Assembly: GCA_002067585.1 (NCBI GenBank)
Contig: MVQO01000143.1
Location: 1-32,660 of the forward strand
Reading direction: 5' to 3'
DNA from: Syntrophorhabdus sp. PtaB.Bin027
GTDB taxonomy: Bacteria > Desulfobacterota > Syntrophorhabdia > Syntrophorhabdales > Syntrophorhabdaceae
Length of the DNA stretch: 32,660 nt
Program-made: the position numbers and the translations under genes
The notes under the pieces: generated by a model
Database searches by the model: none
What the model was told of the DNA's origin: nothing
The model's input: the letters and a program-made list of their open reading frames with translations, nothing else
Part shown: positions 1-8,034 of the stretch, one piece after another
Numbering within the stretch: position 1 is the stretch's first letter
How the letters are laid out: each line of letters opens with the position of its first letter

Positions 1-537
1 GTGCCGGCCAATATCCTCAGAAAGGGCGAGGAGTGTACCGTATCTGTCAAAAATACCAGCAGCATGTGTTCCGCCTGTATGTTGAAAGGTCTGCTGGCCC
101 TTTATCAACTTACTCTGGAATTCTGCGAGCTGTGGAAAAGTTATGTTCACTGTCTTAGGAATTTTTGAAAGGGATTGTGAAAGGTTTGTTACTATATCTT
201 TGCCACAGGTTCCACAATGTGTAAAAGAAGATGATTTTCTGGAAATAAATTTTTCAAGGTCTTTGTCTGTAGAAGTTTTCAGATGTACATTCATCCTGTT
301 ACCTGATACATCATTACAGTGACTGAGAGTCAGAACCTCCTCGATAGAACCTATCACCCCTTCGGTGAACAGAAAGCCAAGGATAAGGGGGATTTCTTCA
401 CCGGGAAGACGCATGGTGATGTGGCAAGGCTGATCATTTATCAATATTTCCAATGGTTCTTCTTGAGCGACAGCGTCATAGATGTTCGTTGTTTTGCCGT
501 TCTCGTATTTTATTATTGGTATATCAACCAGGCTCAT
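1..537 (-). CDS. fdhD: Formate dehydrogenase accessory sulfurtransferase FdhD (partial, C-terminus off the window)
   Basis: FdhD carries sulfur from a cysteine desulfurase to the molybdenum (or tungsten) cofactor and is needed for active formate dehydrogenase. The first 179 codons are visible; the rest lies beyond base 1. Seen: an EPLEILIN segment near residues 27-34, MRLPGEE near 42-48 and GFLFTEG at 54-60. The CGTC pair (C108, C111) matches the family's sulfur-carrying CxxC, GGTHAAG is at 155-161, and the reading stops inside the EDIGRH motif at the window edge. The start is the ATG at 537-535, which overlaps the stop of the upstream modE-like gene as TAATG, so the two are probably translationally coupled. 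The context suggests molybdenum-dependent formate metabolism. The identification is firm; the missing C-terminus cannot be assessed. Confidence 0.93.
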   Translation of the reverse strand, partial: MSLVDIPIIKYENGKTTNIYDAVAQEEPLEILINDQPCHITMRLPGEEIPLILGFLFTEGVIGSIEEVLTLSHCNDVSGNRMNVHLKTSTDKDLEKFISRKSSSFTHCGTCGKDIVTNLSQSLSKIPKTVNITFPQLAEFQSKLIKGQQTFQHTGGTHAAGIFDRYGTLLALSEDIGRH

Positions 538-878
538 TACTTATTACTCAAGTAGCCAAAGTGTTTTTGATAAAGATTTTGAAGTTCTTCTTTGAGTGAG
601 ATGCGGAATTCTTCGTAATGTCTCATCAAATTATAACCCTGTTTTGTTATTTGCGATCCCCCGCCGGCAATTCCCCCAATCTTTCGTTCAAGGAGAGGAA
701 AACCAAGTCTTGTTTCAATATTTTTCAGTGTGGTCCACGCCTTGCGGTAGGACATTTTCATTTCTATTGCTGCTTGGTGAAGAGAACCGGTTGTTTCAAT
801 TTTCTTGAGAAGCTGATATGGACCCTCGCCAAATGCTTTTCCATCATTGTCAAGCCAGACTTTGTAAGCTATCTTCAA
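537..878 (-). CDS. Short ModE-like winged-helix regulator lacking the molybdate-binding domain
   Basis: This resembles the N-terminal DNA-binding half of the molybdate regulator ModE. It has the YKVWLDNDGK opening, a GSLHQAAIEM helix-turn-helix segment, MSYRKAW and a GGGSQIT wing. Full ModE is about 260 residues with two molybdate-binding (Mop/TOBE) domains; this protein is about 113 residues, so any metal sensing must come from elsewhere. I chose the TTG at 878-876 because it puts KIAYKVWL at the N-terminus, as in the family, with GGGAG about nine bases upstream. An in-frame ATG at 950 would add about 24 unrelated residues. The gene is divergent from modBC and coupled to fdhD by a TAATG overlap. 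It probably regulates the molybdenum genes on both sides (inference). Confidence 0.8.
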   Translation of the reverse strand: MKIAYKVWLDNDGKAFGEGPYQLLKKIETTGSLHQAAIEMKMSYRKAWTTLKNIETRLGFPLLERKIGGIAGGGSQITKQGYNLMRHYEEFRISLKEELQNLYQKHFGYLSNK

Positions 879-992
879 TTCAAATATCTCCCGATATGAA
901 ATCTGTCTGCAGATTCCAGCATCTGAAATATTAACATGAAACAGAATCATATCGGTAAAATATTTCTCTTTCGCAGGTGGTAGCGCAATTAG

Positions 993-1025
993 TTGACAGG
1001 GGTATTCCCTATGGTATATAACGAA
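993..1025 (+). promoter_or_regulatory. Candidate modBC promoter with a ModE-like half-site
   Basis: TTGACA at 993-998 is followed by TATAAC at 1017-1022 (spacing 18) or TATATA at 1015-1020 (spacing 16). The -10 region is embedded in TATATAACGAA (1015-1025), one base from the right half of the E. coli ModE operator as I recall it (TATATAACGAT). A much weaker left half (AGGGGTATTCC, 998-1008) sits six bases upstream. The site lies between the divergent modE-like gene and the mod genes, where a ModE-family protein would be expected to bind. About 220 bases of apparently non-coding DNA follow before the modA stub. Confidence 0.4.
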
Positions 1026-1242
1026 TAAAGAAATTTGAAGCAGATTAGGCTGTGCTGATCAGGGGTCGATTATATGAGAGTGTTTTGGTTATGCAGTAAT
1101 CTTGAAAATGTTATTTTTATAAGAGATCTTTTAGCCAACAGATGAAAGAAAATAAAGGTTTTTCAAAAAGTCGCAACAGCAGAGTAAAAACCGTTTTTAA
1201 CGTTATTGGAGAATCTGGGGTGTTACCTTTACGCCCGGCAAA

Positions 1243-1428
1243 ATGTTCGTATACATGAAAAGCAGTGCTTCATCTCGGGGATTCATTGGGGTTTTGCTAT
1301 CCGATGAAGGAAGATGGGTTTTTGGAAAATGGGCCTGTGGAGTTATTGAACGGGGAGTGGAACGGTTAATCATGAACGCTCTCATAGAGGAAGAATGCAT
1401 TCTAACAGAGGGTGGGAACAGAAAATGA
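1243..1428 (+). pseudogene. Probable C-terminal remnant of molybdate-binding protein ModA
   Basis: The 61-codon frame contains GFIGVLLSDEGRWVFGKW, which resembles the conserved end of ModA-type periplasmic binding proteins (a FxxFLLSxEGxxxFxKxGF pattern). The frame is open from the stop at 1198-1200, so about 14 more codons could belong to it. No signal peptide or N-terminal lobe can be found upstream in any frame. Its stop overlaps the modB start as ATGA (1425-1428), the arrangement expected of an intact modA-modB junction. This suggests that most of modA was deleted while the junction survived. The similarity was judged by eye on a short stretch, so a chance ORF remains possible. Confidence 0.45.
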
Positions 1429-2231
1429 AAGGATTTTTTTCGTTGCCAGGAGAGCGATTATTTCATGTGGCAACCCTCAGCGCCCTTGGATTTCTTCTGT
1501 TATTTTTTGTTGGAATCATATCATCTCTTGCCACATACACTGATTGGAGACAATTTTTTTCTATTCTTTTTTCAAAGGAGATTCTTTTTGCAATACGGCT
1601 GACACTTTTTACATCAACCATGGCGACTATTATATCAATGGTCTTTGCTGTGCCAGCTGCATATGCAATTTCAAAAACAAATTTTCGCGGAAAAAATATT
1701 GTGGATACGATTCTTGATCTCCCAATCGTGATATCTCCCATAGCCCTCGGGGCAGCATTGTTTGTCTTTTTTAATACATCACTGGGTAGGGCACTTGAAG
1801 GAAACCTCATGCGCTTTGTTTTTGAGGTTCCGGGCATAGTGCTTGCCCAATTTACTATCATCAGTGCCCTGGCTGTAAGACTGTTAAAAGCAACCTTTGA
1901 CAGCATCAATCCTCGATATGAACGTGTAGGCAGGACCCTGGGTTATACAAAGATAAAAGTATTCTTCAAGGTGACCCTCCCCCTTGCAAGAAACGGGTTG
2001 ATAGCAGCGTCTATTCTTACCTGGGCGCGAGCGGTTGGTGAATTTGGGGCAACAGTGACTGTTGCTGGGGCCATGAAGATGAAAACCGAAACATTGCCCA
2101 TCGCTATCTTTCTCAACCTCGCGCAGGCTGAAGTGGAAAGGGCTATAGCAGTGGTTTTTGTCTTGGTAGCCATTGCAGTCATTGCTCTTGTAATACTTCG
2201 GCGATTTACAAGCAGAAGGCAAACATCATGA
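1425..2231 (+). CDS. modB: Molybdate/tungstate ABC transporter permease ModB
   Basis: This is the inner-membrane channel subunit of a molybdate-type ABC importer; it forms a dimer that docks onto ModC. It is about 268 residues with roughly six hydrophobic segments. The cytoplasmic coupling loop reads LPLARNGLIAASILTWARAVGEFG, split as LPLARNGLIAA then WARAVGEFGAT, the EAA-type loop characteristic of ModB, TupB and WtpB permeases. I chose the ATG at 1425, overlapping the stop of the modA stub; an ATG at 1395 would add ten residues with no family counterpart. Its own stop overlaps modC by four bases. The sequence cannot separate molybdate from tungstate specificity. The neighbouring fdhD and modE-like genes fit a molybdopterin-enzyme role. 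Confidence 0.9.
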   Translation: MKGFFSLPGERLFHVATLSALGFLLLFFVGIISSLATYTDWRQFFSILFSKEILFAIRLTLFTSTMATIISMVFAVPAAYAISKTNFRGKNIVDTILDLPIVISPIALGAALFVFFNTSLGRALEGNLMRFVFEVPGIVLAQFTIISALAVRLLKATFDSINPRYERVGRTLGYTKIKVFFKVTLPLARNGLIAASILTWARAVGEFGATVTVAGAMKMKTETLPIAIFLNLAQAEVERAIAVVFVLVAIAVIALVILRRFTSRRQTS

Positions 2232-3280
2232 TTTCCATCAGGAATATTTCTGCCAATGCCGGTAGCTTCATCCTGAAAGATATCAACCTTGAGATCAAGG
2301 ATGGGGAGTATTTTGTTGTAGTGGGTCCAACTGGTTCCGGAAAAACTATTCTCCTCGAATGCCTTGCCGGTCTTCAGCGATTGCGTGGAGGAGAAATCCT
2401 GATATCTGGCAAAAACATAACACCTGTGCCACCAGAAAGGCGTGAACTTGGCTATGTCCCGCAAGACTACGCCCTTTTTCCATTTTTGGATGTCAGGGAA
2501 AACATTATTTTTGGATTACAGCCCAAAAAAATCTCAAAGCAGGAGTTGGAAAAAAAGGTGAGCAGTCTGGCAAATCTTCTCAGTATCCACCACCTTCTCG
2601 ATAGAAATGTTCGCACGCTGAGTGGTGGGGAAAAACAGCGTGTTGCAATTGCGCGGGCCCTCGCCATCTCACCCAAGGTTCTGCTTCTTGATGAGCCAAT
2701 GGGAAGTCTGGATGTGAGAACTGCCAAATATTTGAGACTTGAATTGAAGAGATACCATGAAGAACTGGGCATCACAACTATCCATGTTACCCATAATCTT
2801 ATTGAAGCAGAGGAGATGGCAGAGAGAATGGCTATTCTTCACATGGGGCAGATAGAGCAGGTTGGGACGCCTGATGAGGTTTTCTTCTACCCCAAGAGTC
2901 CATTTGTGGCTGATTTTATCGGTACTCCGAATATACTTGATTGTGATTATTACAATGATATTGGCCATGGCCTCATAGAAGCAGTGTGCGGAGGTGTACC
3001 CATAATTCTCCCCCATCACGACGGGCCGGTAAGGAAACTTACACTTTTGCCGAGGGATGTATATGTGACTACGCGGACGCCCCCAGGTCCGGGCATTAAC
3101 CGGTTTAGGGGTACAGTGATGGAGATTACACCCTTTTCTTCATTGATCAAGCTTACCATAAAGGTTGGAGAGATCAACCTCCTTGCAGAGTTGCCCCAGG
3201 ACATCTTTGAGGAGATGGATATCAGGACCGGACATGAGGTCCATCTGATACTGAAACTCAGGTCATTGAGAGTATACTAA
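2228..3280 (+). CDS. modC: Molybdate ABC transporter ATP-binding protein ModC
   Basis: This is the ATPase subunit that powers import through ModB. Of its 350 residues, the first 230 or so form the nucleotide-binding domain. It has Walker A GPTGSGKT (33-40), a Q-loop VPQDYALFP from 77, signature LSGGEKQR (131-138), Walker B VLLLDEP (151-157) and an H-loop histidine near 189. The remaining 100 or so residues resemble the C-terminal TOBE/Mop-like regulatory region of ModC and related CUT1-type ATPases. The start overlaps the modB stop as ATGA, so the two are translationally coupled. No binding-protein gene follows, and the modA upstream appears to be a stub. The 150 bases after the stop, facing cobA-hemD, show no clear terminator. 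Confidence 0.9.
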   Translation: MISIRNISANAGSFILKDINLEIKDGEYFVVVGPTGSGKTILLECLAGLQRLRGGEILISGKNITPVPPERRELGYVPQDYALFPFLDVRENIIFGLQPKKISKQELEKKVSSLANLLSIHHLLDRNVRTLSGGEKQRVAIARALAISPKVLLLDEPMGSLDVRTAKYLRLELKRYHEELGITTIHVTHNLIEAEEMAERMAILHMGQIEQVGTPDEVFFYPKSPFVADFIGTPNILDCDYYNDIGHGLIEAVCGGVPIILPHHDGPVRKLTLLPRDVYVTTRTPPGPGINRFRGTVMEITPFSSLIKLTIKVGEINLLAELPQDIFEEMDIRTGHEVHLILKLRSLRVY

Positions 3281-3430
3281 ACAAGGCAGGTTAGAGGGCA
3301 TGGGCAATGGGATAAGGCACCGGGCAAAGCAGGTGCGGAATGAAAAATGAGAAAAACTGGAAGGGCATAAAAAAGCAACAAAAAGTCAAAAGCAAGAAGG
3401 GGAACCCATTCCAGTAAGAAATGCAGCGTG

Positions 3431-4936
3431 TTACCGATTGTGTGTCACGGGCACGGGTTTAACGTATTCTAATATTGCTTCCACGAGGCCTGGAATGTCG
3501 TAGCGTTCTGCTTCGATGTGAACTGTAAGGCCAAGGCTATTGATGGTTTTAGTGGTTACGGGACCAATTGAAGCTATTACCATTTTTCCGAGGGTTTTTT
3601 CCCCATAAAGAGTAACAAAGTTTTTTACGGTTGACGAACTGGTAAATGTTATTATGTCAGGTTTTGACGTTAGTGGAACAATGTTTTTCGGTAATGCTGT
3701 GCGGTAGATTGGTATGACGTCACATGTTCCCCCGTGATCCCTCACGAACCTGACAATAATATCACGGGCCTCTTCTGCGCGGGGCAAAAGAAGTCTCTTG
3801 CCATTTATTCCAATGGTTTTTAATGTCTCAACTATTCCTTCGGATGTAAAAGTATCGGGTATAAAATCGGGAATGATGCCTTTTGATTCAAGAAGCGAAG
3901 CTGTTGCCTGACCAATGGGCAGAATTTTTACTCCGGCCAGCGCCCTTGCGTCCCTGGTCTTGGCGGAAAGGGCCTCAAAAAATACCGATACAGCATTGGT
4001 GCTCGTGAAAATAATACAGGCATATTGATCGATAATATCTATTGCATGAGATAGCTTCCTGTTGGGCCTTATAGGTTTGATATCAATGGTAGGGTAATAC
4101 AGGACCTCGGCGCCGGCATCGGCAAGTTTCTCACCCAATCGGATTGATTGGTGCCGTGCCCTGGTAATAGCAATCTTTTTGCCCATGAGAGGTCTGCTCT
4201 CAAACCATTGAAGCTGTCTGCGGAGGTTGATTACATTACCCACAATAATTATTGCCGGGGGCTGTATCCCGGCTTTCTCCGCAACTATATCGATTTCTCC
4301 GAGCTTACCAACCACAACTTTCTGTTTGGGAAGCGTACCCCACTGGATAAGGCATGCCTGGGTTTCCGGGTTTCTTCCACCTTTGATCAGCCTTTCTTTG
4401 ATAGTTCTTAAGTTTTTAACACCCATGAGAAAGACCAGAGTGTCAGGCCCTTTGGCAAGTTCATTCCACCGGATGGTTGATTCTGTCTTTTTCTCATCTT
4501 CGTGGCCGGTTATAAAAGCAACAGTAGATGCAAAATCCCTGTGTGTCAACGGGATACCGGCATAGGCTGGAACTGAAATAGCCGATGTTATCCCGGGTAC
4601 AATCTCAAAACTGACACCATGTTCTGCCAGTGCCTGCGCCTCTTCCCCGCCACGGCCAAAAATGAAGGGATCTCCACCTTTCAGCCTCACCACGACAACA
4701 TCTTTTTTTGCCTTGTTTACGATAAGGGCATTGATATCCTTCTGGGGTAGTTCGTGCTTTGATGCTTGCTTACCCGCGTAAATTATTTCTGCATCCTCTT
4801 TGGCGAAGGCAAGAAGTTCTTTGTTTACGAGAAAATCATAGATGATGACATCTGCCTTCTGAATCAGTTCAAGGCCACGGAGTGTGATAAGTTTGGCGTC
4901 GCCCGGTCCGGCACCGACGAGGTATACCTTGCCCAT
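3431..4936 (-). CDS. cobA-hemD: Uroporphyrinogen-III C-methyltransferase / uroporphyrinogen-III synthase fusion (CobA-HemD)
   Basis: This bifunctional tetrapyrrole enzyme would close hydroxymethylbilane to uroporphyrinogen III (HemD) and methylate it twice with SAM to precorrin-2 (CobA), feeding siroheme, cobalamin and other modified tetrapyrroles. It has 501 residues. The SUMT half (1 to about 245) shows VGAGPGD (7-13), RLKGGDPFIFGRGGEE (84-99) and VPGITS (113-118). The HemD half (about 255-495) shows the expected TSTNAV and TFTSSSTV segments. Such fusions are common in anaerobic deltaproteobacteria and Firmicutes. It starts 24 bases after the DUF5661 stop, with only a weak ribosome binding site, so the two may be cotranscribed. 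It converges on modC. Confidence 0.93.
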   Translation of the reverse strand: MGKVYLVGAGPGDAKLITLRGLELIQKADVIIYDFLVNKELLAFAKEDAEIIYAGKQASKHELPQKDINALIVNKAKKDVVVVRLKGGDPFIFGRGGEEAQALAEHGVSFEIVPGITSAISVPAYAGIPLTHRDFASTVAFITGHEDEKKTESTIRWNELAKGPDTLVFLMGVKNLRTIKERLIKGGRNPETQACLIQWGTLPKQKVVVGKLGEIDIVAEKAGIQPPAIIIVGNVINLRRQLQWFESRPLMGKKIAITRARHQSIRLGEKLADAGAEVLYYPTIDIKPIRPNRKLSHAIDIIDQYACIIFTSTNAVSVFFEALSAKTRDARALAGVKILPIGQATASLLESKGIIPDFIPDTFTSEGIVETLKTIGINGKRLLLPRAEEARDIIVRFVRDHGGTCDVIPIYRTALPKNIVPLTSKPDIITFTSSSTVKNFVTLYGEKTLGKMVIASIGPVTTKTINSLGLTVHIEAERYDIPGLVEAILEYVKPVPVTHNR

Positions 4937-4960
4937 GGTAATGGTCCCAGTTGCCGGCGT

Positions 4961-5398
4961 TTACTTTACCTGGCTTGCGACAGCCTGGCTGAGTACTATT
5001 TTTGCCTGAGCCACCTTTTTGTAATACTTTTTGGTTTTAGCCATATCGCCTGCTGCCACAGCTTTCAGCAGATCCCCCTCTGCTTCCGCAACGTCCAGCA
5101 GCTTGTAATAGTCAAGGGACTCTTTGAGGTGTGCCAGAACAATCATGCCCGTAATAATGGGATGGTTGTTCGTAACGTTTGCGTCTTTGAACCGAACGCC
5201 GTGTTCGAGTTCTACTTCAAGGCCGGTTGTAAATTCTTTCAGGTCAATCTTCATGTTCTCCACGTTAACCAGTGACAGAATCTTCTTTGCCTCTTCAGGC
5301 AGTACTGCCGCCTTTTTAAGCTTTGTCCAATCTCTTATTTCGATTTCTTTACATATCTTCTGTACTTCTGACTTGGTGATGTATTCAGGCAATTTCAT
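4961..5398 (-). CDS. DUF5661 family protein
   Basis: This is a 145-residue soluble protein with no signal peptide. It carries the run GLEVELEHGVRF followed by DANVTNNHP and IVLAHLKE, which I recognise as the core of DUF5661; no biochemical function is established to my knowledge. The rest is predicted helical and rich in lysine and glutamate. A ribosome binding site (AAAGGGG) lies a few bases before the ATG, and a candidate promoter lies 29 bases further upstream. It precedes cobA-hemD by 24 bases and is probably cotranscribed with it. The conserved histidines and acidic residues in the core could bind metal, but that is speculation. Confidence 0.8.
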   Translation of the reverse strand: MKLPEYITKSEVQKICKEIEIRDWTKLKKAAVLPEEAKKILSLVNVENMKIDLKEFTTGLEVELEHGVRFKDANVTNNHPIITGMIVLAHLKESLDYYKLLDVAEAEGDLLKAVAAGDMAKTKKYYKKVAQAKIVLSQAVASQVK

Positions 5399-5426
5399 GG
5401 TGACCCCTTTCTTTAACTTTTAATAT

Positions 5427-5454
5427 TTTATAACCCCCTGTTATTTGGCTGTAA
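5427..5454 (-). promoter_or_regulatory. Candidate promoter for the DUF5661 / cobA-hemD transcript
   Basis: On the minus strand, TTACAG (5454-5449) is followed after 16 bases by TATAAA (5432-5427). The start codon lies about 30 bases downstream, behind a good ribosome binding site. Both hexamers are imperfect sigma70-like matches. Confidence 0.35.
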
Positions 5455-5889
5455 TTCTAACAGAACTCCAATAACTCTACAAGAAAAGATTGTGAAGGAA
5501 TTATGCGATAATGGCTCACTGTCCTAACTTCTGCTGATGCTACTCGATTTCTGATCAAGATTGTCCTTTTACCGGGTAAGGTTGCCGAGAATCGTTTGCC
5601 CATCATTTCTAGTTATGGCATTCGGTTTGTGTATCAGATAAAGAGGTTTCGGACAGGGGTGAAAAGATATTGGGACATGTCCCCATTGTCACAATTCTGC
5701 AGAAGATTCTGGGATATAGTTCTGGAGGTTTCTTTAAAAGGGCCGGTGTTGCAGGTTGTAGGCTTCAGCAGTTTCTATCTTCAGTTTTGTTGACGAAACC
5801 TCGTATTGAATCAGGCAGGAGTATCTATATAAAGAGCTTGTCTCCCTGATTTAGGGATCGCCATCGAAACAGGATAGCACTGTGATCTT
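5455..5889 (+). other. Gene-poor stretch containing a 12-bp palindrome
   Basis: I see no convincing gene on either strand. A 65-codon frame at 5596-5793 has no recognisable motif and no good ribosome binding site. The only structure is the perfect palindrome GGGACATGTCCC at 5672-5683, flanked by TATT and CATTGTC. Similar palindromic words occur in dispersed intergenic repeats of some deltaproteobacteria, but only one copy was noticed in this window. Confidence 0.3.
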
Positions 5890-7593
5890 CTATCCTGGGT
5901 TAACCAGTTCATAGTCACGCCTGCGGGCGTCCGAAACCAGAAGATCAACATTATCCACTGGTACCCCAACCATTCTGAGTGCGTCAGTAGCGAGACGAAG
6001 GCTAGTTTCCATCAATTCCGGGAATGCCCGAGTTGCACCTGCTTGAATAAGCTTGCCGCTTGCCTCAAGATCCCAGGCTCTCGCGATCACGGGTATGCTG
6101 GGATAGTTATTCTGCATGTGGGAGATGGCTTTCAGGGTAATCTTTTCCTGGGCCACTGTTAAGACAACAAGTGCTGCTTGCTCTGCATGGGCAGCTGCCA
6201 GTAATGCAGGATTGGCGATGTCTCCATAGTAAACCGGAAAACCATCTCCTTTTCCTTTTGCAACCCTCGCTGGGTCATTGTCAAACGCAATAAAAGGAAC
6301 ATTGGAGGAATGAAGGAGAACTGCCACCACATGGCCTACTCTTCCATAACCGCCAAGGATGACCCTTCTTTTAATCTCGCCGGTTTCATCCGGTATGGAT
6401 ATGATGTCTTCAGCACTTTTCTTTGGCATGAAATACCCCGCCAAATAATTACCGAGTTTGGCCATTAGAGGTGTGAAGAGCATACTGACCGATATTACTT
6501 CAATTCCCATTACAAAAGTATCGTTATCAATAACCGAAAGCACTTTTGCTGAACTAAGAAGGACAAACCCGAATTCTCCTCCCTGGGCAAGAAGAAAGGA
6601 AATCTTTGTGGAAATACTTCTATTCATCCCAAAAATGAGGCAGAGTGTACCCATTACAATAATCTTTATGCATATGACTGCTGCAGCATATTTGACAAAT
6701 GCCAGGGGGCTGGCAACAATTGAGCGCAGGTCAATGGACATACCAACAGCCACGAAAAAGAGGCCGATAAGAATCCCTTTGTATGGTTCTATATATGCCT
6801 CAATCTGCAGGCTATAGCGAGAAACAGACAGGAAAACACCCATTAGGAATGCCCCGAGAGCAAAAGAAAGACCGGCACGATGCATGGCCCACGCAGACAG
6901 AAAAACTGAGAGCATCATCACCACTACAAAACCTTCACGGTTTCTCTGGTGAGCTAATCTTTCGAGTGCAAAAGGCACAACGTATTTACCGAGTGTAAAT
7001 ATGAGGAGAAAAAGGCCCAAGATTATTCCAAGTTGCTTCCATCCGGGTATGCTTATAGAAAATGCACCTGGGCCTGCTAACATGGGAATCAGGGCCAGCA
7101 TGGGGACTACAGCAAGGTCTTGCATGAGGAGGACCCCAAAAGCAGCACTACCCTGAGGGCTTGCTACCTCGCCTTTGTCATGAAGCATCTCCATGACGAG
7201 AGCAGTAGAAGACATGGCCATGGTTAGGCCCATAACGAGCGATGCTTTCCAGTGCCAATGGTTCCACAGAGCAAAACCAGTAATTGCCAATGCTGTAATA
7301 ATGATCTGCAGGGAGCCCAGGCCGAAAACCTCCCGCCTCAGAGACCACAAACGCGAAGGTTTGATTTCAAGTCCGATTACAAAGAGAAGAAGCACAACCC
7401 CAAGCTCTGCAAAGCTTCTGACCCCTTCTACGTGGGTTGTTATGTATGGGCCGGGTGTGTGGGGACCAACAACGATTCCAGCAACCAAAAGTCCCGCGAT
7501 CGATCCAAGACCAAGGTGCTTGAAAAGTGTAATCATCAGGGAAGCGACAATCAGAAGGATAGCGGCAGATGTAATAAAACTATCAAGATCCAT
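5890..7593 (-). CDS. Kef/CPA2-type monovalent cation:proton antiporter with TrkA-N domain
   Basis: This is an inner-membrane K+ or Na+/H+ exchanger of the CPA2 family. Of its 567 residues, 1 to about 385 form roughly twelve hydrophobic segments, with the conserved MQDLAVVP (157-164) and AQGGEFGFVL (336-345) regions. Residues from about 410 form a cytoplasmic Rossmann RCK/TrkA-N domain with GYGRVG (415-420) and an acidic strand end at FDNDPAR (from 437). This domain normally senses NAD(H) or other ligands. There is no TrkA-C domain of normal length, so the layout is closer to KefB/KefC than to two-domain RCK channels. The gene stands alone, and the sequence gives no specific physiological link to its neighbours. 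Glutathione gating, as in E. coli KefC, cannot be assumed. Confidence 0.88.
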   Translation of the reverse strand: MDLDSFITSAAILLIVASLMITLFKHLGLGSIAGLLVAGIVVGPHTPGPYITTHVEGVRSFAELGVVLLLFVIGLEIKPSRLWSLRREVFGLGSLQIIITALAITGFALWNHWHWKASLVMGLTMAMSSTALVMEMLHDKGEVASPQGSAAFGVLLMQDLAVVPMLALIPMLAGPGAFSISIPGWKQLGIILGLFLLIFTLGKYVVPFALERLAHQRNREGFVVVMMLSVFLSAWAMHRAGLSFALGAFLMGVFLSVSRYSLQIEAYIEPYKGILIGLFFVAVGMSIDLRSIVASPLAFVKYAAAVICIKIIVMGTLCLIFGMNRSISTKISFLLAQGGEFGFVLLSSAKVLSVIDNDTFVMGIEVISVSMLFTPLMAKLGNYLAGYFMPKKSAEDIISIPDETGEIKRRVILGGYGRVGHVVAVLLHSSNVPFIAFDNDPARVAKGKGDGFPVYYGDIANPALLAAAHAEQAALVVLTVAQEKITLKAISHMQNNYPSIPVIARAWDLEASGKLIQAGATRAFPELMETSLRLATDALRMVGVPVDNVDLLVSDARRRDYELVNPG

Positions 7594-7986
7594 GGATTTG
7601 AAGATGCCCCATGTTGCGAGAGTCCCTCACTAATAATACAGAATGAATATAAACTTCGTCAAGAAAAGTAATCGGTGATAGAACATGAATCAGGAGTGTT
7701 CCTGGGTTGCCCATAGGTTCTCTCAGGTAAGTTGAGAAGATATAACTGTGAAAGACCATGGTGGACATGAAAATAGGGGTGATTCTTACAGCAAAATATC
7801 GTTTTCAGCCACCACTTTGAAAAGAAAACCTGGACACCTAAAGAATTCATGAATTTGTTCTAGATTTTCAGTTTACCATGTTTGCTACCCATTTGAACAG
7901 GGCTTTTCATTGCGATATAATGTTTTGTTACAGAAAAACACTGCACTATGTTCAAAGATTTATCTTCACACAATATACCGATAACA
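7594..7986 (+). other. Intergenic region without a recognisable gene
   Basis: This lies between the divergent antiporter and radical SAM genes. Minus-strand frames of 61-63 codons (7583-7768 and 7659-7850) overlap one another, show no family motif and lack clear ribosome binding sites. The DNA becomes AT-rich toward the radical SAM promoter. I see no RNA gene or repeat. Confidence 0.4.
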
Positions 7987-8015
7987 TTGAAGCTGTGCTA
8001 GCTTTGCAGTATAAT
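7987..8015 (+). promoter_or_regulatory. Sigma70-like promoter of the radical SAM gene
   Basis: TTGAAG (7987-7992), a spacer of exactly 17 bases and a perfect TATAAT (8010-8015). Transcription would begin near 8022, leaving a very short leader before the ATG at 8035 or about 25 bases before the ATG at 8047. The region upstream is AT-rich. Confidence 0.6.
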
Positions 8016-8034
8016 CGAAGAGTAGAATAAGTAA

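Noticed and set aside
1463..2464. Long minus-strand frames opposite modB and modC
   Set aside because: They are antisense to clear ABC transporter genes, contain no family motif and lack ribosome binding sites.
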